Assembly (NCBI GenBank): GCA_947371645.1
Contig: CANBQJ010000082.1
Location: forward strand, 1-14,657
Source: Burkholderiales bacterium
GTDB taxonomy: Bacteria > Pseudomonadota > Gammaproteobacteria > Burkholderiales > Burkholderiaceae
DNA length: 14,657 nt
Direction of reading: 5' to 3'
Shown here: positions 1 through 6,663 of the stretch, piece by piece
How the letters are laid out: every line of letters starts with the position of its first letter
Position numbering within the stretch: position 1 is the stretch's first letter
The notes under the pieces: model-generated
Told to the model about the DNA's origin: nothing
What the model saw: only the letters and a program-made list of their open reading frames with translations
Databases searched by the model: none
Made by a program: the position numbers and the translations under genes

Positions 1-1
1 A

Positions 2-832
2 GTGGGCGCCGGCACCAGCCACACCGCCACCTTCCTGCGCGCCTTGGGGCCGGAGCCCTGGAAGGCGGCCTATGTGCAGCCCAGCCGGCGCCCCAAGGAC
101 GGCCGCTATGGCGAGAACCCCAACCGCCTGCAGCACTACTACCAGTACCCGGTGGTGCTCAAGCCCGCGCCCAGCAACATCCTGGAGCTCTACCTGGGTT
201 CGCTGGAGGCGCTGGGCTTCGACCTGAAGAAAAACGACATCCGCTTCGTCGAAGACGATTGGGAGAACCCCACGCTGGGCGCCTGGGGTCTGGGCTGGGA
301 GGTCTGGCTCAACGGCATGGAAGTGACGCAGTTCACCTACTTCCAGCAGGTGGGCGGCATCGACTGCAAGCCCATCACCGGCGAGATCACCTATGGCCTG
401 GAGCGCCTGGCCATGTACCTGCAAGGTGTCGAGAGCGTGTACGACCTGGTCTATGCACCGGGCGTGAAGTACGGCGATGTGTTCCACCAGAACGAGGTGG
501 AGCAGTCCACCTACAACTTCGAGCACAGCAACGTCGACTTCCTGCTGGGCGCCTTCACCAACTACGAGACCCAGGCCAAGTACCTGATGGCGCAGCAGTT
601 GGCCCTGCCGGCTTACGAGCAGGTGCTCAAGGCCGCCCACACCTTCAACCTGCTGGACGCGCGTGGTGCCATCTCGGTGACCGAGCGCGCGGCCTACATC
701 GGTCGCATCCGCAACCTGGCACGCGCCGTGGCGGCGGCCTACCTGGACAGCCGCGCCCGCCTGGGCTTCCCGATGGCGCCCAAGGCCTGGGCCGATGAAG
801 TGATCGAACAACTCAACAAGAAAGCCGCCTGA
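2..832 (+). CDS. glyQ: Glycyl-tRNA synthetase alpha subunit, 5'-truncated by window
   Basis: This is the alpha chain of the bacterial tetrameric (alpha2beta2) glycyl-tRNA synthetase. It is a cytoplasmic class II enzyme that activates glycine with ATP and charges tRNA-Gly. The 276 visible residues match the family from the VGAGTSH segment to the C terminus. The class II motif-2 region [18 protein letters not shown] is visible, as are the long conserved blocks [27 protein letters not shown] and [15 protein letters not shown]. The E. coli protein is about 303 residues and carries this VGAGTSH segment near residue 35. About 34 N-terminal codons therefore lie before base 1, and the GTG at base 2 is an internal Val codon rather than a start. 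The stop TGA (830-832) directly abuts the glyS ATG, as expected for stoichiometric co-expression. I see no anomaly. Identity is very secure. Confidence 0.97.
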   Translation: MGAGTSHTATFLRALGPEPWKAAYVQPSRRPKDGRYGENPNRLQHYYQYPVVLKPAPSNILELYLGSLEALGFDLKKNDIRFVEDDWENPTLGAWGLGWEVWLNGMEVTQFTYFQQVGGIDCKPITGEITYGLERLAMYLQGVESVYDLVYAPGVKYGDVFHQNEVEQSTYNFEHSNVDFLLGAFTNYETQAKYLMAQQLALPAYEQVLKAAHTFNLLDARGAISVTERAAYIGRIRNLARAVAAAYLDSRARLGFPMAPKAWADEVIEQLNKKAA

Positions 833-3016
833 ATGACGTCCGTGGATCACAAGGCCAACCTGCTGGTTGAACTGTTTGTTGAAGAGCTGCCACCCAAGGC
901 CCTGCGCAAGCTGGGCGACAGCTTTGCCCAGGTGCTGGCCGACAGCCTGCGTACCCAGGGCCTGGCCGGCGCCGATGCCGTGGTCACGCCATATGCCTCA
1001 CCGCGTCGCCTGGCCGTGCACCTCACCCAGGTGGCTGGGCGCGCCCAGGATCAGGCCGTGCGCACCAAGCTCATGCCCGTCGCCGTGGCCTTGGATGCGT
1101 CGGGCCAAGCCACGCCAGCGCTGCTGAAGAAGCTGGCCTCGCTGGGCCTGGGCACTGAAGCCGTGCCCGGCCTGCAGCGTGCCCCTGATGGCAAGGCCGA
1201 GGCCCTGTTTGCCGACAGCATCAAGCCAGGTGCCAGCCTGGCCGAGGGCCTGCAGAAGGCCCTGGATGAAGCCCTGGCCAAGCTGCCCATTCCCAAGGTC
1301 ATGACCTACCAGCTGGAGCAAGGCGAGGGCGCCGATTTCCAGCCGGGCTGGACCAGCGTGAACTTCGTGCGGCCGGCCCATGGCCTGGTGGCCTTGCATG
1401 GCGACCAGGAGGTGGCCGTGGCCACGCTGGGCCTGAAGTCGGGCCGTGTGACCCGTGGCCACCGCTTCGAGGCCAAGGTCGAGAAGGTCATCATCCTGAC
1501 GGCCGACACCTACGCCGACCAGCTGCGCCATGAAGGCGCCGTGATCGCCAGCTTCGATGAGCGCCGCGCCGAGATCGTGCGCCAGCTGAGCGCCGCCGCG
1601 GCCAAGGCCGGCCCGAACCTCAAGCCGATTGACGACGAGGCCCTGTTGGACGAGGTCACTGCCCTGGTCGAGCGCCCGAATGTGGTCATGGGCCAGTTCG
1701 AACAGACCTTCCTGGAAGTGCCTCAGGAGTGCCTGATCCTGACCATGAAGGCCAACCAGAAGTACTTCCCCTTGCTGGACAGCGCGGGCAAGCTGACCCA
1801 CCAGTTCCTGGTGGTGAGCAACATCTCGCCAGCTGACCCGAGCGCCATCATCCAGGGCAACGAACGCGTGGTGCGCCCCCGCCTGGCCGACGCCAAATTC
1901 TTCTTCGACCAGGACCGCAAGAAGACGCTGGAGAGCCGCCTGCCTGGCCTGGCCAAAGTGGTTTACCACGGCAAGCTGGGCACGCAGGGCGACCGCGCCG
2001 AGCGCGTGCGCGGCATTGCGCATGCCATCGTCAACCAGCTGCGCATGGCCACCGTGCCTTACACAGCCGAAGCCAAGGATGAATTCGATGTGCGCGACAG
2101 CAAGGCCCAGCAGGCCGCGCTGCTGGCCAAGGCCGACCTGCTGACCGACATGGTCGGCGAGTTTCCTGAACTGCAAGGCATCATGGGTGGCTACTACGCC
2201 CGCCACGAAGGCCTGCGCGATGGTGTGGCCATCGCCATCGAAGACCACTACAAGCCCCGCTTTGCCGGCGACAGCCTGCCCCGCAACCACACCGGCACCG
2301 TGGTGGCCCTGGCCGACAAGCTGGAAACGCTGGTGGGCCTGTTCGGCATCGGCCAGCTGCCCACCGGCGACAAGGACCCGTTCGCCCTGCGTCGCCACGC
2401 CCTGGGCGTGATCCGCATCCTGGTTGAAAACAACCTGCCGCTGGAACTGCCCGAGCTGTTCAAGCAGGCCTTGCCCGTGTTTGGTGAGCTGATCACCGAC
2501 CCCAGCGAGGCCCTGCAAAGTTTCTTTGCCGACCGCCTGGCCGTGTCCCTGCGCGACCAGGGTTACAGCGCGCAGGAAGTGGACGCCGTGCTGGCCTTGC
2601 ACCCGCGTCGCCTGGGCGACGTGCCCAAGCGTCTGGCGGCCGTGCGTGCCTTCGCTGCCTTGCCCGAAGCCGAGGCCCTGGCCGCCGCCAACAAGCGCGT
2701 GGGTAACATCCTCAAGAAGGCCGAAGAAGCGGTCACGCCAGAGGTGGACGCCAGCTTGTTCAAGGAACCGGCTGAAGGCGCCTTGTTCGATGCATTGCAG
2801 TCGACCGCGCCAAAAGCACGTGCAGCCCTGGAGCAAGGTGACTACACTTCATCACTGCAGGTGCTGGCTGCCTTGAGGGGTCCGGTGGACGCGTTCTTCG
2901 AGAGTGTCATGGTCAATGCCGACGATGCCGCCCTGAAGCGCAACCGGCTGGGCCTTCTGGCCAGCTTGCACCAGGCGATGAACCAGGTGGCAGATCTCTC
3001 CCGACTGGCTGCCTGA
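833..3016 (+). CDS. glyS: Glycyl-tRNA synthetase beta subunit
   Basis: This is the beta chain of heterotetrameric glycyl-tRNA synthetase, responsible for tRNA recognition; the alpha chain carries the aminoacylation core. The product has 727 residues, somewhat longer than E. coli GlyS (about 689). The N terminus LLVELFVEELPPKALRKLG is the family signature. The central part includes MKANQKYFPLLDSAGKL and VSNISPADPSAIIQGNERVV. The HD-like region carries ADKLETLVGLFGIGQLPTG followed by DPFALRRHALGVIRIL, and the C-terminal part (FFADRLAVSLRDQGYS onwards) is the DALR-type anticodon-binding segment. The start ATG follows the glyQ TGA with no gap. Only a weak purine stretch precedes it, so translational coupling to glyQ is likely. 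Long ORFs in other frames here are GC-bias shadows. Identity is very secure. Confidence 0.97.
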   Translation: MTSVDHKANLLVELFVEELPPKALRKLGDSFAQVLADSLRTQGLAGADAVVTPYASPRRLAVHLTQVAGRAQDQAVRTKLMPVAVALDASGQATPALLKKLASLGLGTEAVPGLQRAPDGKAEALFADSIKPGASLAEGLQKALDEALAKLPIPKVMTYQLEQGEGADFQPGWTSVNFVRPAHGLVALHGDQEVAVATLGLKSGRVTRGHRFEAKVEKVIILTADTYADQLRHEGAVIASFDERRAEIVRQLSAAAAKAGPNLKPIDDEALLDEVTALVERPNVVMGQFEQTFLEVPQECLILTMKANQKYFPLLDSAGKLTHQFLVVSNISPADPSAIIQGNERVVRPRLADAKFFFDQDRKKTLESRLPGLAKVVYHGKLGTQGDRAERVRGIAHAIVNQLRMATVPYTAEAKDEFDVRDSKAQQAALLAKADLLTDMVGEFPELQGIMGGYYARHEGLRDGVAIAIEDHYKPRFAGDSLPRNHTGTVVALADKLETLVGLFGIGQLPTGDKDPFALRRHALGVIRILVENNLPLELPELFKQALPVFGELITDPSEALQSFFADRLAVSLRDQGYSAQEVDAVLALHPRRLGDVPKRLAAVRAFAALPEAEALAAANKRVGNILKKAEEAVTPEVDASLFKEPAEGALFDALQSTAPKARAALEQGDYTSSLQVLAALRGPVDAFFESVMVNADDAALKRNRLGLLASLHQAMNQVADLSRLAA

Positions 3017-3038
3017 CGTGACGGTTCGCACCCACCCT

Positions 3039-3044
3039 GGAGAG
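3039..3044 (+). promoter_or_regulatory. Shine-Dalgarno that fixes the gmhB start
   Basis: GGAGAG lies 3 nt upstream of the ATG at 3048. The same frame is also open from a GTG at 3018 that has no such site. The family N terminus (KLVIIDRDGT) begins directly at the ATG, so the downstream start is preferred. Confidence 0.6.
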
Positions 3045-3047
3045 GGC

Positions 3048-3656
3048 ATGAAGCTGGTCATCATCGACCGCGACGGCACCATCAACCATGAACGCGAGGA
3101 CTACATCAAGTCCGCCGACGAGTGGGTGCCCCTGCCCGGTGCGCTGGAAGCCATCGCTCGCCTCAACCATGCTGGCTGGCAGGTGGTGGTGGCCACCAAC
3201 CAGTCGGGCATCGGCCGCGGCCTGTTCGACATGGTGGCGCTCAACGCCATGCACGCCAAAATGAACCAGCTGCTGGCCCGCCAGGGGGGGCGAGTCGAGG
3301 CCGTGTTCTTCTGCCCCCATACGCCCGAAGACCACTGCACCTGCCGCAAGCCCCTGCCAGGTCTGTTTCAGATGATCGGGCAACGCTTTGGCCATGACCT
3401 GGACGGCGTGCCCATGGTGGGTGACCTGCCGCGTGACGTGTTGGCGGCGCAGTCCGTGGGCTGCGAGCCTCACCTGGTGCGAACCGGCCAGGCCGCCACC
3501 ATGAGCGAGGCCGATCTGGCCGACCTGCGCCGGCGCGTGTCCGACCTCACCATCCACCCCGATCTGTCCTCGTTTGCCGACTTCCTCATCCTGCGGGACC
3601 GCAAGGCGCATGGCGAGGACAGCCCCGTGGCCACGCACATGGGAGAGCTCACTTGA
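3048..3656 (+). CDS. gmhB: D-glycero-beta-D-manno-heptose-1,7-bisphosphate 7-phosphatase
   Basis: This HAD-superfamily phosphatase removes the 7-phosphate of heptose 1,7-bisphosphate in the cytoplasmic ADP-heptose pathway that supplies the LPS inner core. The product has 202 residues from the ATG at 3048. HAD motif I is IDRDGTIN (nucleophile Asp7, Asp9), motif II is ATNQSGIGRG (about residues 49-58), and Lys101 sits in CRKP. The final acidic motif is MVGDLPRD (Asp126, Asp130). The zinc-binding loop of the family is present as Cys89-x-His91 and Cys97-x-Cys99. It is shorter than in E. coli GmhB, where the two halves are about 12 residues apart, and I recall the short form from other betaproteobacteria. 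The gene lies 31 nt after glyS and probably shares its transcript. In related Burkholderiales, as I recall, gmhB is followed by a plsC-type acyltransferase, which is absent here. A general histidinol-phosphate-type phosphatase is the only plausible alternative. Confidence 0.9.
   Translation: MKLVIIDRDGTINHEREDYIKSADEWVPLPGALEAIARLNHAGWQVVVATNQSGIGRGLFDMVALNAMHAKMNQLLARQGGRVEAVFFCPHTPEDHCTCRKPLPGLFQMIGQRFGHDLDGVPMVGDLPRDVLAAQSVGCEPHLVRTGQAATMSEADLADLRRRVSDLTIHPDLSSFADFLILRDRKAHGEDSPVATHMGELT
3641..3647 (+). promoter_or_regulatory. Shine-Dalgarno supporting a TTG start
   Basis: GGGAGAG within the end of gmhB lies 5 nt before the TTG at 3653. The TTG overlaps the gmhB stop in a TTGA arrangement. 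No ATG in this frame lies close to a comparable site, so this ribosome binding site decides the start of the YgjP-family gene. Confidence 0.55.
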
Positions 3657-4735
3657 ATCCTGTGCAGCCGGTGCAACTGAGTTTGTGGGACGACAACGCC
3701 CCCCTGCTCGCGCCGGCTGTGGGCAGCACCAGTGCACCCGGTCTGGAGACCGGTTTGCGCTTCAGGCCCGCCGGGCCCTGGAAGCTGCCACCCGCCTGGC
3801 GTGGTGACATGGCCCCTGCCCGTGAGGCCCGGCCGTCACCCGCCGACTCCCCTGATTTTTCCGTTGTATCGCCTTTGACTGCACAGACGTCCCCATTGGT
3901 GGCTCCCCTGGTGGCCCCCCACCAGCTCCACACCCCTGCTTTGCAGGAATGCCACCCCCTGGTTGGCCTGCCTTGGTTCCGCCACCCGGCCGGCCAACAT
4001 GAGATCCGCCTGAGCAAGGCCGTGGTCTCTTACGAAATCAAGCGTGCCCGCCGCCGCAGCATCGGCATGGTGGTGGGCGTCGAAGGCCTGAGCGTGCGCG
4101 CACCCAAGTGGGTGTCGCCGCAGGACATCGAGTCTGCCTTGCGCGCCAAGGAGCGCTGGATCTGCACCAAGCTGGTGGAGCAGCGCGAGCGCGCCCACAA
4201 GCAGATGTCGGCACGCATCGAGTGGCGTGAAGGTGCGCTCGTGCCCTTCATGGGCGAGCAGCTCATCATCGTGCTGGATGCGCGCGTGCAAGGCGCCGCA
4301 CTCGCCCCGCGCCAGGCCTCGGCCGAACCCACCCTGCCTGGCGTGGCCACCCGCACCTTGCACCTGGGCCTGCCCGAACAAGCCGACGCCGAACAGATCC
4401 GCGACGCGGTGCAGTCCTGGTTGCAGCGTGAGGCACTGGCCTTCTTCGTCAACCGCGTCGAGCACTTTGCCCCGCAGCTGCGCGTGATGGTCAAGCAAGT
4501 CAAGCTGTCGACCGCCAAGACGCGATGGGGCAGTGCCAGCGTGGACGGCACCATCCGCCTGCACTGGCGACTGGTGCACTTCAGCCCCAGCGTGATCGAC
4601 TACGTGGTGGCGCATGAACTGGCGCACCTGCGAGAAATGAACCACAGCCCTCGGTTCTGGGCGGTGGTGCGCTCGGTCATGCCGGAGTTCGACACGGCGC
4701 GCGACCACCTTCGCCACGCCGTCATCCCGGATTGA
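3653..4735 (+). CDS. YgjP-like (DUF45) zinc metal-dependent hydrolase, TTG start
   Basis: The protein has 360 residues. The C-terminal half is a YgjP/DUF45 domain with a gluzincin-type metal site. The helix HELAHLREMNH contains His321, Glu322 and His325, with a third His at 331. It is preceded by the family block KTRWGSASVDGTIRLHWRL. The middle segment YEIKRARRRSIGMVV followed by KERWICTKL is also typical of the family. About the first 115 residues are Pro/Ala-rich and probably disordered. Members are annotated as M48-like metallopeptidases. E. coli YgjP has also been reported to act as a UTP pyrophosphatase, so the substrate here is left open. The TTG start overlaps the gmhB stop (TTGA) and has a good Shine-Dalgarno, which implies translational coupling at the end of the glyQS-gmhB run. 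No signal peptide is seen, so it should be cytoplasmic. The family call is firm and the function uncertain. Confidence 0.85.
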   Translation: MNPVQPVQLSLWDDNAPLLAPAVGSTSAPGLETGLRFRPAGPWKLPPAWRGDMAPAREARPSPADSPDFSVVSPLTAQTSPLVAPLVAPHQLHTPALQECHPLVGLPWFRHPAGQHEIRLSKAVVSYEIKRARRRSIGMVVGVEGLSVRAPKWVSPQDIESALRAKERWICTKLVEQRERAHKQMSARIEWREGALVPFMGEQLIIVLDARVQGAALAPRQASAEPTLPGVATRTLHLGLPEQADAEQIRDAVQSWLQREALAFFVNRVEHFAPQLRVMVKQVKLSTAKTRWGSASVDGTIRLHWRLVHFSPSVIDYVVAHELAHLREMNHSPRFWAVVRSVMPEFDTARDHLRHAVIPD

Positions 4736-4756
4736 TGCCCCGGCTCAGCCTGGCAT

Positions 4757-5827
4757 TCAATCCAGGTTGAAGCGGAAAACCCCGTCGTCATGGCGGGTGC
4801 GACGCAGTTGCCCCCGCAGCCACAGGTGGTTCACATGCGCCACCGACTCGCCCATGGCGAAGGTGGTCTGGTGCAGGTCCAGCGGCCGGCGAAACAGCAC
4901 GGGCAACAGGTCTGCCGCCGATTGGGGCTGCGCGCGGCAGGCGTCCAGCACCTCTTGCAGCCGCGCCTGGTGGTGCTCGTGCAGCGCCCGCACGCGGTCG
5001 TGGATGCCGGTGAAGGGCTGTCCGTGGGACGGCAAGGCCAGGGTGTCGGCCGGCAGGTCCAGGAAGCGGTCGATGGACGTGAGGAACAGGCCCAGCGCAT
5101 CGGCCTCGGGCTCGATGTCCAGCACGCTCACGTTGGTGGAGATGCGCGGCAGCAGCATGTCACCCGAGATCAACAGGTGCTCGTCGTCGCACATGAGCGC
5201 CATGTGTTCGGGGCTGTGGCCATGGCCGGCAATGCAGCGCCAGGTGCGCGTGCCGATGCGCAGGGTCGTGCCGTCCATCAGCCGGGCGTAGGTGTGCGGC
5301 ACTTCGGGCACCAGGCGTGCGTAGTAATCGCCGCGCGTGCGGATCTTGTCCAGGTCATCTGGCGACGTCAGCCCGTGAGCACCGAAGAACGCGGCTGCCC
5401 GCTCGCCGCCGTGGCCCGTCGTGGCCTGGCAGGCCACCATCGCGGCAAAGTGCTCACCCAGGCTCATCCACAGCCTCGCCGGGTTCCCTGGCGCACTGAA
5501 GTGGTCGATCAGCCATTGCGCGTTGCCCACGTGGTCCGGGTGCATGTGGGTCACCACCATGCGCTGCAGCGGTTTGCCCGCCAGCGGGCCTTGCCACAGC
5601 GTTTGCCAATGGCCGCGCAGCACTTCGCTGGCGATGCCCGCGTCGATCACCGTCCAGCCAGGGCCGTCCAGCGCATCGTCCAGCGCCCACAGGTTGATGT
5701 GGTTGAGCGCAAAGGGCAGGGGCATGCGCAGCCAGTGCAAGCCGGGCCGCAGGGTGGTGAGTTCTCCGGGGGCCGGGAGGGCGTCACCCCAGGGGTAGAC
5801 CGGGGCAGGAGTGGCGTGTTCAGTCAT
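4757..5827 (-). CDS. Metallo-beta-lactamase-fold hydrolase
   Basis: This is a 356-residue MBL-superfamily metallohydrolase. The metal-binding motif is THMHPDH (His94, His96, Asp98, His99 counted from the chosen start). It is followed downstream by GHGHSPEH, the bridging acidic residue in LISGDMLLP, and a late His in LPSHGQPF. The N-terminal LRMPLPFALNHINLW and C-terminal TTFAMGESVAHVNHL blocks match the glyoxalase II-like subgroup with a winged-helix C-terminal domain. The substrate cannot be predicted; thioesters, lactones and glutathione adducts are all precedented in the superfamily. I place the start at the ATG reading MTEHATPAPVYPWGD. An in-frame ATG at 5867-5869 would add 14 residues that look unlike the family, and neither has a clear Shine-Dalgarno. 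It converges on the YgjP gene (21 nt between the stops) and diverges from can. No signal peptide is seen. Confidence 0.85.
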   Translation of the reverse strand: MTEHATPAPVYPWGDALPAPGELTTLRPGLHWLRMPLPFALNHINLWALDDALDGPGWTVIDAGIASEVLRGHWQTLWQGPLAGKPLQRMVVTHMHPDHVGNAQWLIDHFSAPGNPARLWMSLGEHFAAMVACQATTGHGGERAAAFFGAHGLTSPDDLDKIRTRGDYYARLVPEVPHTYARLMDGTTLRIGTRTWRCIAGHGHSPEHMALMCDDEHLLISGDMLLPRISTNVSVLDIEPEADALGLFLTSIDRFLDLPADTLALPSHGQPFTGIHDRVRALHEHHQARLQEVLDACRAQPQSAADLLPVLFRRPLDLHQTTFAMGESVAHVNHLWLRGQLRRTRHDDGVFRFNLD

Positions 5828-5900
5828 GTGGAGATTGTGCCCCTGGCCGTCAGGCGGGGAGGGCGTCATGGGCTTGCGGGGCCGGTCATGTTGCCGACTT

Positions 5901-5923
5901 GCCGGCTTGACTACACTGCCGGC
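5901..5923 (+). promoter_or_regulatory. Putative can promoter -10 inside an inverted repeat
   Basis: A good -10 hexamer, TACACT (5912-5917), lies only 6 nt before the can ATG. It is framed by two copies of the self-complementary hexamer GCCGGC at 5901-5906 and 5918-5923, with 11 nt between them. The best -35 candidate is TTGCCG (5891-5896), but its 15-nt spacing is short. With this -10 the transcript would start at or next to the A of the ATG. The repeat could be an operator or could simply be GC-rich sequence. The promoter is inferred from sequence only. Confidence 0.4.
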
Positions 5924-6586
5924 ATGAGCAAGCTAGAAAACCTGTTTGAAAGCAACCGTGCCTGGGCGCATGACACCGAAACCCGCAGCCCGGGTTTCTT
6001 TTCCCGATTGCTGCAGCAGCAATCGCCGCAGTACCTGTGGATCGGCTGCGCCGACAGCCGCGTGCCGGCCAATGAAATCGTGGGCCTGCTGCCCGGAGAG
6101 CTGTTCGTGCACCGCAATGTGGCCAATGTGGTGGTGCACTCCGACTTGAACTGCCTGTCGGTGATGGAGTTCGCCATCGACTCGCTCAAGGTCAAGCACA
6201 TCATGGTGGTGGGGCACTACGGCTGCAGCGGTGTGCGTGCAGCCCTGGAAAACTTGCGGATCGGTATCGCCGACAACTGGCTGCGCCACGTGCAGGACGT
6301 GCGCAACCAGCACCGCGAATGGCTCTACAAGCTGCCGGAGGGCCAGAGCCGTGCCGACGCGCTGTGTGAGCTCAACGTGCTGGAGCAAAGCGTGAACGTG
6401 TGCCACACCACCGTGGTGCAGGACGCCTGGATGCGGGGGCAGGACGTGGTGGTGCATGGCTGGGTATACGGCTTGCATAATGGCTTGATCAAGGACATGC
6501 GCATGTCCGTGGCGTCGCCGGATGCACTGCAAGGTGCGTATGACGAGGCCCTGACGGCGCTCAAGGCACGCCACGCGGCGGCCTGA
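5924..6586 (+). CDS. can: Beta-class carbonic anhydrase
   Basis: This is a zinc enzyme interconverting CO2 and bicarbonate in the cytoplasm. It supplies bicarbonate for carboxylases and for nucleotide and fatty-acid synthesis at ambient CO2. The product has 220 residues, the same length as E. coli Can. The zinc ligands fall at identical positions: Cys42 and Asp44 with Arg46 in IGCADSRVPANE, and His98 and Cys101 in VVGHYGCSGV. Other family blocks are FVHRNVANVV, NVLEQSVNVC and VHGWVYGLHNGLIKDM. The start is set by the MSKLENLFESNRAWA N terminus. No Shine-Dalgarno precedes it; the six bases before the ATG are GCCGGC, and a -10-like box lies just upstream, so the mRNA may be leaderless. aceK follows 77 nt later on the same strand. 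Confidence 0.96.
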   Translation: MSKLENLFESNRAWAHDTETRSPGFFSRLLQQQSPQYLWIGCADSRVPANEIVGLLPGELFVHRNVANVVVHSDLNCLSVMEFAIDSLKVKHIMVVGHYGCSGVRAALENLRIGIADNWLRHVQDVRNQHREWLYKLPEGQSRADALCELNVLEQSVNVCHTTVVQDAWMRGQDVVVHGWVYGLHNGLIKDMRMSVASPDALQGAYDEALTALKARHAAA

Positions 6587-6589
6587 TCT

Positions 6590-6604
6590 GATCTTTGCAA
6601 GATC
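6590..6604 (+). repeat. Small perfect hairpin between can and aceK
   Basis: GATCTT, a 3-nt loop and AAGATC form a perfect 6-bp stem just after the can stop. It has no T-run behind it, so it is not a convincing intrinsic terminator. The remaining bases up to the aceK start show no promoter with good spacing, so can-aceK cotranscription remains possible. Confidence 0.3.
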
Positions 6605-6663
6605 CACCAGCGAACTCCGGGCCCTGTTGACGGTGCGCGGAGCTGCACTCCACAGGGACATCG

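Noticed and set aside
998..2836. 612-codon open frame antisense to glyS
   Set aside because: It is a GC-bias shadow. The translation is His/Gln/Gly/Val-rich without recognisable domains, and the plus-strand product is an unmistakable GlyS.
3183..3191. Another TGGTGGTGG run
   Set aside because: It lies inside gmhB, where the reading frame encodes Val codons (QVVVATNQ). It shows that the run can occur by chance in coding sequence, but it is not a leader peptide.
4790..5923. Apparent N-terminal extension of the carbonic anhydrase frame through the MBL gene
   Set aside because: The extension is antisense to a well-supported MBL-fold gene, and the Can family N terminus and length match the ATG at 5924 exactly.
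6590..6604. Intrinsic terminator after can
   Set aside because: The 6-bp palindrome has no T-run and low stability, so it is kept only as a small hairpin.
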